64,000 nucleotides of DNA from Agathobacter sp. Its GTDB lineage: Bacteria > Bacillota > Clostridia > Lachnospirales > Lachnospiraceae. The DNA lies in assembly GCA_017409825.1 (NCBI GenBank), contig JAFQRZ010000034.1:1-64000 (forward strand), written 5' to 3'. The notes below the pieces were generated by a model. It made no database searches and had not been told where the DNA came from. It was given only the letters and a program-made list of their open reading frames with translations. The position numbers were made by a program, and so were the translations under genes. Shown here piece by piece: positions 1 to 8,676 of this stretch. Within the stretch, counting starts at the first letter, position 1, and each line of letters begins with the position of its first letter.

Positions 1-140
1 CAACACCACATTTCTCTAAGAAAGTAGATGAATGGAATGAGGAGCAGTTTAAAGTTTGGTGTGACTATCACTATAGTATTTGTAGACAGAAGTCATTACT
101 TGGAGCAAGTAATCATGCGGTGATTGTGGGAAGAAAGTAA
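1..140 (+). CDS. 3' end of a gene, possibly a class I SAM-dependent methyltransferase (partial)
   Basis: An open frame enters from the left edge (first full codon at base 3) and stops with TAA at 138-140, giving the last 45 residues of a protein. The tail contains WNEEQFKVWCDYHYSICRQ and ends NHAVIVGRK. That resembles the C-terminus of small clostridial SAM-dependent methyltransferases, from memory of the family. The SAM-binding core is outside the window, so the call is weak. The NUDIX gene starts 14 bases downstream, so the two may be cotranscribed. Confidence 0.45.
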   Translation, partial: TPHFSKKVDEWNEEQFKVWCDYHYSICRQKSLLGASNHAVIVGRK

Positions 141-154
141 GAGGTTTTATATTT

Positions 155-634
155 ATGATAGACAAAGATTGGTTGTTCACAACAGAAAAATATATTTGTG
201 ACCTGCGAACAGTAGCGGTGCTTGTAAAAGATGGGAAAATCCTTGTTCAACGCGAAAAGGATGGAAATGAATATGCTCTGCCGGGTGGTCATGTAAAAAT
301 AGGCGAGACTCTCGAAGCTGGATTAATTCGTGAGACACAGGAAGAAATGGGTGTCAAAATAGAATGTAAGCGTATGCTATGGAGCGAGGAATGTTTTTGG
401 GAATGGAACGGAAAGCAGGCACATAATATTGCATTTTATTATCTAATTGAGTTGTGTGAGGATTTAGATATTCCAGATGATGGTGAGTTTGTATCGCACA
501 AAGATAATTGCAATGTAGTAATTGGCTGGATGCCAATTGAAAAGTTACAAGAAATTACAATATATCCAGATTTTTTGAAGAAAGAGATTTATCAATTGGA
601 AGGTCCTGTGAAACATTTTGTGTCGAAAGGATAA
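155..634 (+). CDS. NUDIX hydrolase
   Basis: A 159-residue NUDIX-fold pyrophosphohydrolase, expected in the cytosol and cleaving a nucleoside diphosphate linked to some other moiety; the substrate cannot be told from sequence. The NUDIX box is complete at residues 45-67: Gly45, Glu51, then Arg59-Glu60 and Glu63-Glu64 as the metal-binding helix, closing with Gly66-Val67. Length is typical of single-domain members. The ATG at 155 is preceded by AGAGG at about 141, a weak ribosome-binding site. A terminator follows at 662-692. It could be a housekeeping mutT-like enzyme or a specialised paralogue. Confidence 0.9.
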   Translation: MIDKDWLFTTEKYICDLRTVAVLVKDGKILVQREKDGNEYALPGGHVKIGETLEAGLIRETQEEMGVKIECKRMLWSEECFWEWNGKQAHNIAFYYLIELCEDLDIPDDGEFVSHKDNCNVVIGWMPIEKLQEITIYPDFLKKEIYQLEGPVKHFVSKG

Positions 635-661
635 AAGCAATATAGTAGATCAGTAAGTTAT

Positions 662-692
662 AAATAGTCACGAAAAAAATTCGTGGCTATTT
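662..692 (+). terminator. Rho-independent terminator after the NUDIX gene
   Basis: AATAGTCACGAA pairs with TTCGTGGCTATT (one G-U) around a short A-rich loop, followed by TTTT. It separates the NUDIX unit from the sigma-factor unit. Confidence 0.85.
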
Positions 693-791
693 TGATTTTC
701 TATGTCGCGTTTTTGGTTGCTAAGTCGTTATACTTAATGAAAGAGGAAACCGGAATCCAAATTTCAGTTGAAACAAAGGAAGGAAATAAAA

Positions 792-1277
792 TTGCCAAGC
801 AACTGGTTAGAACAAATCTATGAAGAAAGAAAACAAGAGCTATTTCGCTTTTTATATGTACTTTTAGGTGACAAGCAGTCTGCGGAAGATGCACTACAAG
901 ACACGTTTTTAAAAGCGTATCTGAGTCGAAGTAAGTATATTGAAATGCAACAGGAAAAAGCATGGCTTTATCAAATTGCAAGAAATACAGCTTACGATAT
1001 GTTTCGAAAACGACGCAGAGAGTTTCCAATCGAGAAAGAGCAGATAAATGATGCAATAGAAAAAGTTGTACATCATGAAGATTTCCATGAACATTTGATA
1101 TATATGGAAATGATAGCAGATTTGAATGAGGTAGAACGTGAGATAGTTTCGTTAAAAATTATCGCAGGATTAACTCATCAAGAGATTGCAAAGGTACTTC
1201 ATATGACTACTGGAAGTGTGAAAAAGCGATATGAGAGAGCTTTAAACAAGTTGAAGGCAAATTATGAGGAGGACTAA
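792..1277 (+). CDS. RNA polymerase sigma factor, sigma-70 family (ECF type)
   Basis: A small sigma factor that directs RNA polymerase to a private set of promoters. Region 2 is near the N-terminus (LFRFLYVLLGDKQSAEDALQ), region 4 near the C-terminus (EREIVSLKIIAGLTHQEIA then a recognition helix with SVKKRYERAL). There are no regions 1 or 3, as usual for ECF factors. I place the start at TTG 792 (161 aa) because AAGGAAGG lies 8 nt upstream; a longer reading from TTG 768 has no ribosome-binding site. Two bases separate it from the membrane-protein gene at 1280, the usual sigma/anti-sigma pairing. The regulon is unknown. Confidence 0.88.
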   Translation: MPSNWLEQIYEERKQELFRFLYVLLGDKQSAEDALQDTFLKAYLSRSKYIEMQQEKAWLYQIARNTAYDMFRKRRREFPIEKEQINDAIEKVVHHEDFHEHLIYMEMIADLNEVEREIVSLKIIAGLTHQEIAKVLHMTTGSVKKRYERALNKLKANYEED

Positions 1278-1279
1278 GC

Positions 1280-2053
1280 ATGAGTAATGAAAAAATAGAA
1301 AAAATGCTTTATGATGCTCAGGAAAAACTTCCTACTACAAGTTTAGAATGGAGGGTTTCGGATATGGCAGAAAAAAGGGTGCAAAAGAAGAAATTTTATA
1401 TGAATAAGGTAGTGGCAGCATGTGTTGCATTTGTGATGTTTCTAGGAATTGGTGGTGTTACAGTACTGGCAAATATGGAAATGAATATTGAGCCCGGCAA
1501 TTATTCTCAATGGGTAGATATTCGAAGTGAAATGAATTGGGATGAATATGAACAATTTATGGGAAAAAGAGGGTTTGTACTTCCAGAAAATTTTGCAGAT
1601 TACAAATATGATAACTATCGCACACTATTAGTTGCAAAAAAAGGAGATACTTATTGGGATGCACTGACAAAGAATGTATATAATCCGATTGATATCGAAT
1701 ATGATGATGTTCCATCAAAGCAATATGATGAGAATGGACATCCGGTTAATGTAGAAGGTGATGATGGACAGTGGATTAACATAAGTTTAGGAACGTTAGA
1801 TGAAGCATATTGGTCTGCATATTATGAATTTGAAAAGGTAGATGATGTATGGGTCTATGCAGAAGCAGAAACAACATTCGAATACGAAGAAAGGATTATC
1901 TATGGAAAGATAAAACATTTTGAAGCAGGTGATTCTATGAACTGGCGTTGGATAGATGAAAAGGAAAAAGTTTGTTGGAGTGTAAATGTTCCGTTGGAGA
2001 AAGGATTAGATAGTGTAGAGATAGTAAAAGAGATAATTGATTTAAATAAATAG
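1280..2053 (+). CDS. Single-pass membrane protein, probable partner (anti-sigma role) of the upstream sigma factor
   Basis: A 257-residue protein with a charged cytoplasmic segment (1-43), one membrane helix (about 44-64) and an acidic, Trp/Tyr-rich outer domain of about 190 residues that I do not recognise. The layout and the 2-base spacing after the sigma gene suggest that its N-terminus holds the sigma factor until an envelope signal arrives; this is inference. No zinc-binding anti-sigma motif (HxxxCxxC) is visible. Start ATG 1280 has GAGGAGG at 1266-1272. No terminator is evident before the next gene. Confidence 0.7.
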   Translation: MSNEKIEKMLYDAQEKLPTTSLEWRVSDMAEKRVQKKKFYMNKVVAACVAFVMFLGIGGVTVLANMEMNIEPGNYSQWVDIRSEMNWDEYEQFMGKRGFVLPENFADYKYDNYRTLLVAKKGDTYWDALTKNVYNPIDIEYDDVPSKQYDENGHPVNVEGDDGQWINISLGTLDEAYWSAYYEFEKVDDVWVYAEAETTFEYEERIIYGKIKHFEAGDSMNWRWIDEKEKVCWSVNVPLEKGLDSVEIVKEIIDLNK

Positions 2054-2118
2054 GGCATACTTGATTTCCTAGTTTTTCCCCAACTCTACGTTTCGTTTGG
2101 TGCATTTTAGTAAAAATA

Positions 2119-2128
2119 TAGTATACTA
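2119..2128. promoter_or_regulatory. Palindrome over a -10 box, candidate operator of the XRE gene
   Basis: TAGTATACTA is a perfect 10-bp palindrome enclosing a TATACT -10 hexamer (2122-2127), about 26 bp before the start codon of the XRE regulator. An autoregulatory site is plausible. No good -35 is seen at 17 bp. Confidence 0.45.
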
Positions 2129-2153
2129 AAATTAGCAAAAGGAGGTGGCAGTT

Positions 2154-2867
2154 GTGGAACAAGAGAAAATCGGTAAGTTTATAATGCAGCTTCGCAAAGA
2201 AAGAAATTTGACGCAAAAGGAGCTTGCAGAAAAAATTGGTGTGACAGACAGAGCCATCTCAAAATGGGAAAATGGTAGGGGGATGCCAGAGCTGTCTTTG
2301 ATAAAACCTTTGTGTGATGAACTGGATATTTCTGTGAACGAATTATTGAGTGGTGAAAGGATTGCAAAGGACGAATATCAAGAAAAATTAGAGGAGAATA
2401 TTTTGAATACGATTGCATATGCAAATGAAAAAGCGGAACGGGAACATCGTGTTTGTATGTATATTATCATTGTAGGACTATTGGTCATTTTTATTGCAAT
2501 GGGGATTGGTGGATGGATGATGTATGATAGGTGGGTGTTTCCAGAAGCGACTCCGATAAAGCAAATTAGTATGGAACGAATAGAGTCGATTCATGTGAGT
2601 GACCATGAGGAGAACGAAATAATAATCAATGAAACAGAGTTAGAATTAATGATTGCCTACATAAATAATGCAGAACCAACAAGATATTGGAGTGTGAATG
2701 ATTATCCAAGGGTCAGACCATATTATGAATTTGAGATTGCGATTAAGGGGGAAGAAAGAGAGCTTAGATATTTCATATATGAAGAAGATGGAGCGGTGTA
2801 TGTAGAGATGCTATATAATGGTGTTTGGGAAGTGGATAAAGGTGCCATCTATATTTTGGAGCAATAA
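2154..2867 (+). CDS. XRE-family regulator with a membrane anchor and outer domain
   Basis: The N-terminal helix-turn-helix (roughly residues 5-60, with NLTQKELAEKIGVTDRAISK and WENG) is the Cro/CI-type DNA-binding domain. One membrane helix follows at about 101-124 (CMYIIIVGLLVIFIAMGIGG), then about 110 outer residues without a recognisable family. It looks like a one-component membrane-tethered regulator. I use GTG 2154 (237 aa): AAAGGAGG ends about 8 nt before it, whereas GTG 2145 lies inside the ribosome-binding site. A palindrome over its -10 region suggests autoregulation. The target genes are unknown. Confidence 0.85.
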   Translation: MEQEKIGKFIMQLRKERNLTQKELAEKIGVTDRAISKWENGRGMPELSLIKPLCDELDISVNELLSGERIAKDEYQEKLEENILNTIAYANEKAEREHRVCMYIIIVGLLVIFIAMGIGGWMMYDRWVFPEATPIKQISMERIESIHVSDHEENEIIINETELELMIAYINNAEPTRYWSVNDYPRVRPYYEFEIAIKGEERELRYFIYEEDGAVYVEMLYNGVWEVDKGAIYILEQ

Positions 2868-2875
2868 ATCGTAAG

Positions 2876-2905
2876 GCTTCCGAGAGAAATCTCGGGAGCT
2901 TTTTT
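2876..2905 (+). terminator. Rho-independent terminator after the XRE gene
   Basis: GCTTCCGAGA pairs with TCTCGGGAGC around a GAAA tetraloop, followed by six T. Confidence 0.92.
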
Positions 2906-2935
2906 GGTGTGTGGAAACTTGGGAAATAAATTCTC

Positions 2936-2964
2936 TTTACGGAAAAGAAAGATAGAGTTATTAT
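2936..2964 (+). promoter_or_regulatory. Candidate promoter of the L,D-transpeptidase gene
   Basis: TTTACG (2936-2941), 17-bp spacer, TATTAT (2959-2964), upstream of ATG 3016. Confidence 0.5.
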
Positions 2965-3015
2965 AAGAATAATTAAATTCATTGCATAAAAGATTATAGG
3001 AAGGAAGAACGCAAG

Positions 3016-3843
3016 ATGAAACGTTTTATTTGTACTATATTTATGAGCTTAATGATGTTTGCATTAGTTGCATGCGGGAACAATCAAGAGGAAGATAAGG
3101 TTGGGCAACCAACAGAATCCCAGTCAGAAACAGAAATTGTAGAAAATGAAACGACGGAAGAGGAAGTAAATAAAGGTGAAATCTATTGGATAAAAGGAAC
3201 TACAGTTAATTTCAGAAAAGCCCCGGATTCCAATGGAGAAGTAATTGGTCAGCTAACAAAAGGAACAGAAATACAGAAACTGGGAGAAGAGGGAGATTGG
3301 CTATATGTGAGTTGTGATGAGGAGACGGGCTATATTCATAAAGATTATGTGTCGAACTATCTGCCGGCAAACACCATAGAAGGTGAGGTTTATATCATCG
3401 TGAAGAAATCGGAACGACGTCTGGAGCTATGGCAAGGGGAAACATTGATCATCTCAGAACCGATTGGATTAGGTTTTACACCGGTAGGACATAAGCAAGT
3501 GGAAGGTGATGGAAAGACACCAGAGGGCGAGTACTATGTGTGTGTAAGAAATGGAAATAGTGCTTATTATTTGTCGTTGGGTGTATCATATCCGAATAAA
3601 GAGGATGCCGCTGCAGCTCTTGCAGATGGAAGGATAAATAACGATACGTATGAACGCATCGCAAGTGCGATTGATAATGGACGACAGCCAGACTGGTATA
3701 CTCCTTTGGGTGGAGCAATTATGATTCATGGAGATGGCTCTGCTACGGACTGGACAGCGGGATGTATAGCAGTAGAGAATGATGTGATGGATATTCTGTT
3801 TGAGTATTGTCCATTAAGAACGAGAATTAGTATATTACCATAA
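3016..3843 (+). CDS. SH3b and YkuD-domain lipoprotein, probable L,D-transpeptidase
   Basis: A 275-residue cell-surface lipoprotein. The signal peptide ends in the lipobox LVAC with Cys20 as the lipidated residue. An acidic linker leads to a bacterial SH3 domain (about 55-115, VNFRKAPDSNGEVIG), then a YkuD L,D-transpeptidase domain (about 122-275). Catalytic signatures are MIHG (His238-Gly239) and TAGC (Cys250). The family forms 3-3 cross-links in peptidoglycan or attaches proteins to it. The gene is monocistronic, between a terminator and the galK promoter. An Ala/Asp-rich stretch near residues 197-205 lies inside the domain. Whether it acts as cross-linker or carboxypeptidase is not decided by sequence. 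Confidence 0.88.
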   Translation: MKRFICTIFMSLMMFALVACGNNQEEDKVGQPTESQSETEIVENETTEEEVNKGEIYWIKGTTVNFRKAPDSNGEVIGQLTKGTEIQKLGEEGDWLYVSCDEETGYIHKDYVSNYLPANTIEGEVYIIVKKSERRLELWQGETLIISEPIGLGFTPVGHKQVEGDGKTPEGEYYVCVRNGNSAYYLSLGVSYPNKEDAAAALADGRINNDTYERIASAIDNGRQPDWYTPLGGAIMIHGDGSATDWTAGCIAVENDVMDILFEYCPLRTRISILP

Positions 3844-3872
3844 TTGAAAAATGTCGTTTTTTTATATACAAT
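3844..3872 (+). promoter_or_regulatory. Promoter of the galK-symporter operon
   Basis: TTGAAA (3844-3849), 17-bp spacer, TACAAT (3867-3872), about 36 bp before the galK ATG. Confidence 0.7.
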
Positions 3873-3908
3873 AAAAACAGATATAAAATTTGCGTACAGG
3901 AGTTTGTA

Positions 3909-5186
3909 ATGGAAACAAAAAAGATAATAACATTAATTGAAAATGGAGAACTTGATTCAAAGCTAATCGATATCTATGTAGATGCAGAACAGCTAGATTA
4001 TCAAAAGAAGAGATATATTCATACGATAGCAAAATTTGAAGAGCATTATGGCGTGGGGGAAGTGCAGATTTTTAGTGCACCTGGTAGAAGTGAGATCGGT
4101 GGAAATCATACCGACCATCAGCACGGCAAAGTGTTAGCATGTGCAATTAACCGTGATGCGATTGGTGTGGTAAAACAGGTAGAGGCGAAGGAAATCAGAC
4201 TGATATCAGATGACTCAGAAGAATTTGTAGTAGATATTACAGACCTTGCGATAAAAGAAGAGGAAAAGGGAACAACCATATCATTAATCAAAGGTGTAGT
4301 AGCAGGATTCCAAGAAAGAAATTATAAGATTGGTGGGTTCCATGCCTATATTACGAGTGACGTGTTGATTGGTTCTGGCGTTTCTTCTTCGGCAGCATTT
4401 GAAACTTTGATTGGTAGCATTTTATCTGGATTGTATAATGAAATGAGTATTTCATCTACAGATATTGCGATAATCGGACAGTATGCTGAAAATGTGTATT
4501 TTGGCAAACCATGTGGTTTAATGGATCAGATGGCGTGTTCGACAGGAAGCTTGGTATATATTGACTTTAAAGAGCCCAAAGCACCTGTAGTAGAGAGAAT
4601 CCCATTTGATATGGAACGCTATGGATATAGTTTGTGTATTACTGATACGAAGGGCTCTCATGCGGATTTGACCGATGAATATGCAGCGGTTCCAGAAGAG
4701 ATGAAACGTGTAGCAAGATGCTTTGGCAAAGAAGTATTAGTGGATGTATCATTTGAAGAACTGCTAGAAAACATGACCGAAATCCGAGAAAAGACAAGTG
4801 ACCGATGTGTGTTGCGAGCATTGCATTTCCTAGCGGAAAACAAGAGAGTGGAAAAAGAAGTACGTGCACTAAAAGAGAGTAACCTAACAGAGTTCTTTGC
4901 GAATGTAAAGGCTTCCGGAGATTCCTCTTATAAATATCTGCAGAATGTGTATTCGGTGAAGGATGTACATCACCAGAATGTATCGTTAGCACTCGCCTTG
5001 AGTGAAGCCGTATTGGCAGACAAGGGTGTGTGCAGAGTGCATGGTGGAGGCTTTGCGGGAACGATTCAAGCCTTTGTAAAAAATGAAGCAGTAAAAGAGT
5101 ATCAGGGATACATGAATCAGATATTCGGTGATGGTTCTTGTAGTGTGTTCAAGATTCGAAATTATGGTGGAAAGTGTGTAATGTAG
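3909..5186 (+). CDS. galK: Galactokinase (GHMP kinase family)
   Basis: Phosphorylates galactose at C1 with ATP, the first step of the Leloir pathway. The galactokinase signature lies at residues 60-71 (GRSEIGGNHTDH, a variant of GRxNLIGEHTDY), the ATP-binding GHMP motif at about 153-164 (LIGSGVSSSAAF), and the C-terminal GHMP motif near the end (HGGGFAGTIQAFV). At 425 aa it is about 40 residues longer than the E. coli enzyme, mainly through an N-terminal extension. The altered signature (GGNHTDH) leaves room for a related sugar kinase. It lies 9 bp before a sugar symporter and presumably shares an operon with it. Confidence 0.85.
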   Translation: METKKIITLIENGELDSKLIDIYVDAEQLDYQKKRYIHTIAKFEEHYGVGEVQIFSAPGRSEIGGNHTDHQHGKVLACAINRDAIGVVKQVEAKEIRLISDDSEEFVVDITDLAIKEEEKGTTISLIKGVVAGFQERNYKIGGFHAYITSDVLIGSGVSSSAAFETLIGSILSGLYNEMSISSTDIAIIGQYAENVYFGKPCGLMDQMACSTGSLVYIDFKEPKAPVVERIPFDMERYGYSLCITDTKGSHADLTDEYAAVPEEMKRVARCFGKEVLVDVSFEELLENMTEIREKTSDRCVLRALHFLAENKRVEKEVRALKESNLTEFFANVKASGDSSYKYLQNVYSVKDVHHQNVSLALALSEAVLADKGVCRVHGGGFAGTIQAFVKNEAVKEYQGYMNQIFGDGSCSVFKIRNYGGKCVM

Positions 5187-5195
5187 GTATTGTTT

Positions 5196-6572
5196 ATGAA
5201 TAAGAGTAATAGTCTTACCAAAAAACATCTCTTAGGCTACACCCTAGGAGATTTTGGGGAGTGTATGACCTTCTCCATTATGGGAAGTTTTTTAACTAGA
5301 TATTATGTCAATGTGGCAATGATAGATATGGGCGTATTGGCGGTGCTGACTTTGGTATGGAAAATATGGGATACCATCAGCAATCCAATTGTTGGCATGT
5401 TTATGGACAAAATGTTTGCTAAGAAAAGATATAAGGATGGCAAATTCCGTCCATGGATGTTGCGAGCAACACCATTGGTTGCAATAACTGCAATATTGGT
5501 ATTTACGGCGCCAAATTTCGTAGATGGAATGGGCAAATTGGTGGTTGTATTTACCACGTATTTGTTGTACGAATTGGCATATAACCTGTTCAACATTCCG
5601 TATGGTAGTTTATTGGCAGCTATGGCGAAAACGGATGAAGAACGTGCGAAACTTTCTTCTGCACGAGGTGCAGGCGGAATGCTCGGAAGCATGATTCCGA
5701 TGATGCTTTTTCCAATTATCATTTCAGTTTTTGAAAAGACACCACAACTGGGCTATGGCATGGGTGTGACTGTGTCTGCGTTGGTTGGATTCGTATGCTG
5801 TCTTCTAAGCTATTGGTTCACGGAGGAACGTTGTACAACAGAAACAAAGGGCAAACCAGAGGATGCGAAAATTACAGATATTTTTAATACCCTAGCAAAG
5901 AATAAGGCAGTAATGGCGTTGTGTATTCATGGCGTTTGTCAGGGAATCATGATGGCGATTTCGCAGACGATGGGAACCTATATGTTTTCGGATGTGTTAG
6001 GCAGCATGGCGCTTATGAGTGCAAGTACGATGATTACCATGCCGTTTAGCGTTGTGACGCTTGTCCTCGCACCAAAATTAGTAAAGAAAATGGGTACTAC
6101 CAGCTTGATTAAACGTTCTTCGATTCTCGGAGCGATTACTTATGTCGTATTATTTATCTTACATATTACGACAAACATTAACGTGTGGACGCATATTATA
6201 TTAAGTGCTGTGGCTGGCGTGTTCACAGGCGTAGGAAATATGATGCAGTGGGGGCTTGTAGGTGAGGCCATTGATTACAATGAGTTCTTATTAGGTAAAC
6301 GTACCGAGGGAACCATTTACGGAACCTTTAATATGATTCGTCGCTTGGGTCAGGCGATTGGTTCTTCGGGTGGCGTGGCTCTGTTAGGTGTTATCGGCTA
6401 TGATGTTGCGCTTTCGAATGCGGGATTGGCGCAGAGCCCAACAACTATTTTAGGGATCAAAGCACTTTGTATTTTGGCCCCAGCCTTGGCAACCTTAGGT
6501 AGCTGGTTTGCATTCCGCTTTGTATGGAACATAACACCAGAAGTAAAGGCACAGATGGCAGAAAGTAAGTAA
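5196..6572 (+). CDS. GPH-family sugar:cation symporter (MFS fold)
   Basis: A polytopic membrane protein of 458 residues with about 12 hydrophobic segments. It begins with the glycoside-pentoside-hexuronide signature region (YTLGDFGECMTFSIMGSFLT) and carries a charged loop KKRYKDGKFRPWM after the second segment, as in GPH transporters such as MelB. It should import a galactoside or related sugar with Na+ or H+, supplying the adjacent galactokinase. I take ATG 5196 rather than TTG 5190; the ribosome-binding site is weak (TAGGTA), consistent with translational coupling to galK. Confidence 0.85.
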   Translation: MNKSNSLTKKHLLGYTLGDFGECMTFSIMGSFLTRYYVNVAMIDMGVLAVLTLVWKIWDTISNPIVGMFMDKMFAKKRYKDGKFRPWMLRATPLVAITAILVFTAPNFVDGMGKLVVVFTTYLLYELAYNLFNIPYGSLLAAMAKTDEERAKLSSARGAGGMLGSMIPMMLFPIIISVFEKTPQLGYGMGVTVSALVGFVCCLLSYWFTEERCTTETKGKPEDAKITDIFNTLAKNKAVMALCIHGVCQGIMMAISQTMGTYMFSDVLGSMALMSASTMITMPFSVVTLVLAPKLVKKMGTTSLIKRSSILGAITYVVLFILHITTNINVWTHIILSAVAGVFTGVGNMMQWGLVGEAIDYNEFLLGKRTEGTIYGTFNMIRRLGQAIGSSGGVALLGVIGYDVALSNAGLAQSPTTILGIKALCILAPALATLGSWFAFRFVWNITPEVKAQMAESK

Positions 6573-6601
6573 GATATCACTTACAATTTTGAATAGAAGA
6601 A

Positions 6602-7219
6602 ATGGAAAAGAAGTTGAAAAGTAAGAAAGAATTACGAAACGAAATTCTCCGATTAAGAGATGCGTTGTCCGAAGAGGATCGAAACGAAAAAAGTCATCTC
6701 ATTGCAGAGAAGGTAATTGCACAAAAAGAATTTACAGAAGCAGACAAGGTCCTCTTGTTTGCTTCTTTCAAAAGTGAGGTAGGAACACAGGAAATATTTG
6801 AGGCTGCCAGAACTGCTGGAAAAAGCGTGTATTATCCCAAGATACTGGGAAAGGAAATGGAGTTTTTTCTTGTGGAAAAGGCAGAGGATTTGTCCGAAGA
6901 ATACTGGGGCATTCGTGAACCGGAAGCAATTCTAGAGCGAAAGTTTTTTGCAAATCCAGAGGAAAAAATTTGTGTTATTATGCCAGGTGCCGTGTTTGAT
7001 GTGGAAGGAAATCGTATTGGCTATGGTGGTGGATATTATGATAAATTCTTGCAAAAGCTGGAAATAGAATTTTCTACCCAGCAACGAGAGGTATATAAGA
7101 TTGCGGTAGCGTTCGAATGTCAGATGACGGAGCTAGGAAATATTATAAGCGAAACGTATGATATAAAGCCAAATTGCATCATAACAGAAAAAAGAAAATT
7201 GCTAATAATTGCTTGCTAA
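6602..7219 (+). CDS. 5-formyltetrahydrofolate cyclo-ligase
   Basis: ATP-dependent conversion of 5-formyl-THF to 5,10-methenyl-THF, a cytosolic folate-salvage step. The 205-residue length fits the family. The diagnostic C-terminal motif is at about 127-150: IMPGAVFDVEGNRIGYGGG followed by YYDKFL. Basic residues at the N-terminus (KSKKELRNEILRLRD) match the ATP-binding region of the family. It lies 29 bp after the symporter gene and 43 bp before the oxidoreductase start, so it may be the third gene of a longer transcript. Confidence 0.92.
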   Translation: MEKKLKSKKELRNEILRLRDALSEEDRNEKSHLIAEKVIAQKEFTEADKVLLFASFKSEVGTQEIFEAARTAGKSVYYPKILGKEMEFFLVEKAEDLSEEYWGIREPEAILERKFFANPEEKICVIMPGAVFDVEGNRIGYGGGYYDKFLQKLEIEFSTQQREVYKIAVAFECQMTELGNIISETYDIKPNCIITEKRKLLIIAC

Positions 7220-7262
7220 TCTGCACACACTAATGGAAAATATTAGAAAGCAGGTGGCAGAC

Positions 7263-8615
7263 ATGAAATCATTGTGGAGTAAAACAGCCCAGTTGCCAGA
7301 ACGAGAGCAATTAGATGCAGACCTTAGAGTTCAGAATGTGGTAATTGGAGCTGGCATGGCAGGTGTACTGATTGGGTATCTTTTACAAGAGAAGGGACAA
7401 GAGGTTATCATCCTGGAGGCGAAGGAAATTGCGAGTGGGCAGACGAAAAATACCACTGCAAAAATCACAAGTCAGCATGGTCTCATTTATAATGATTTAA
7501 TCAAAAATGTTGGTCTAGAAAGAGCCAAAGGCTACGCACAGGCAAATGAAGCTGCCATTCAATTATATAAAGAAATTATTACAAAAGAAGGAATTGCTTG
7601 TCATTTTGAGGAGCTTCCTTCTTTTTTATATTCACAAAAAGAAGAAGGAATGCAGAAACTAAAAAAAGAAGCCATTGCGGCAAAAGCCTTGGGAATAGAT
7701 GCGGAATATATGCGTGGTGATAAAATCAAGGATTTGCCGTATGGGGTTATGGGAGCGGTCAAGTTTGGCGGACAGGCCCAGTTCCATCCCTTGGAGTTTA
7801 TCCAGGCGCTTGCCTCAAAGCTAACCATTTATGAACATAGTAATGTGTTAGAGGTGGATGAACATTTTGTGATTACAGACCAGCATGTGGTGGTGGCGGA
7901 TAATATCATATTTGCAACGCATTATCCGTTTCCAATTGTGCCGGGATATTATTTTTTGCGACAGCACCAAAGTAGAAGCTATGCAGTTGCAATAGAAGGA
8001 GCAGGGGTGCCAGAAAAGCTGGATGGTATGTATTATGGAATTGATCGAGGCGCATTGTCCTTTCGACATGCGATGGGAAAACTCATCGTGGGAGGCGGTT
8101 CCCATCGCACAGGGAAGAAAGATAAAATGGGAGGATATTGTTATCTAAGAGAACAGGTAAAGCGATATTATCCCGAGGCAGAAGAAAATGCGTGCTGGGC
8201 AGCACAGGATTGTATGCCACATGATGGGATTCCTTTTATCGGGAGGTTTTCCATTCAGCATGACAATTGGTATGTTTCCACAGGTTTCCAGAAATGGGGA
8301 ATGACGACGGCTATGGTTTCCGCTATGATTATTAGTGACATGATTGTGGGGAAAGAAAATCCCTATGCGCATACATTTTCACCGCAAAGATTATTGATAA
8401 GAGCTGGATATCAGAACTTCTTTGTTGATGTGTGGGAAAGTATTGTAAACTTAGGAAAAGGGATATTCGTAAAGAAAAATCAGAAATGTACGCACATGGG
8501 ATGTGCACTTCATTGGAATGAAGAGGAGCAAAGCTGGGATTGTCCTTGTCATGGTTCGCGATTTACGAAAGAAGGAGAAAGCATAGACAATCCAGCCCAG
8601 ACTATGTTAAAATAG
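7263..8615 (+). CDS. FAD-dependent oxidoreductase with C-terminal Rieske [2Fe-2S] domain
   Basis: A 450-residue fusion. The N-terminal half is a DAO-type flavoprotein with the dinucleotide motif GAGMAG at about 29-34 and the usual ILEAKE acidic strand end. The C-terminal 45 residues are a Rieske domain: Cys409 and His411 (CTHMGC) with Cys427 and His430 (CPCH) as cluster ligands, plus the two disulfide cysteines. The substrate is unknown. I use ATG 7263, which has AGGTGG 6 nt upstream; longer readings (TTG 7209) overlap the previous gene and lack a site. No terminator separates it from the antiporter operon, so a functional link is possible but unproven. Confidence 0.88.
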   Translation: MKSLWSKTAQLPEREQLDADLRVQNVVIGAGMAGVLIGYLLQEKGQEVIILEAKEIASGQTKNTTAKITSQHGLIYNDLIKNVGLERAKGYAQANEAAIQLYKEIITKEGIACHFEELPSFLYSQKEEGMQKLKKEAIAAKALGIDAEYMRGDKIKDLPYGVMGAVKFGGQAQFHPLEFIQALASKLTIYEHSNVLEVDEHFVITDQHVVVADNIIFATHYPFPIVPGYYFLRQHQSRSYAVAIEGAGVPEKLDGMYYGIDRGALSFRHAMGKLIVGGGSHRTGKKDKMGGYCYLREQVKRYYPEAEENACWAAQDCMPHDGIPFIGRFSIQHDNWYVSTGFQKWGMTTAMVSAMIISDMIVGKENPYAHTFSPQRLLIRAGYQNFFVDVWESIVNLGKGIFVKKNQKCTHMGCALHWNEEEQSWDCPCHGSRFTKEGESIDNPAQTMLK

Positions 8616-8676
8616 GAGTATTATTAGGGGAAGTCTACCTATTAGGTAGATGATAATGTATTTGGGGGAATTACAT

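Noticed and set aside
737-823. A 28-codon ATG frame upstream of and overlapping the sigma-factor gene
   Set aside because: No ribosome-binding site and no recognisable product; it overlaps the better-supported TTG start at 792 in another frame.
5303-5722. 139-codon antisense frame within the symporter gene
   Set aside because: Antisense shadow of a well-supported gene, with no ribosome-binding site.
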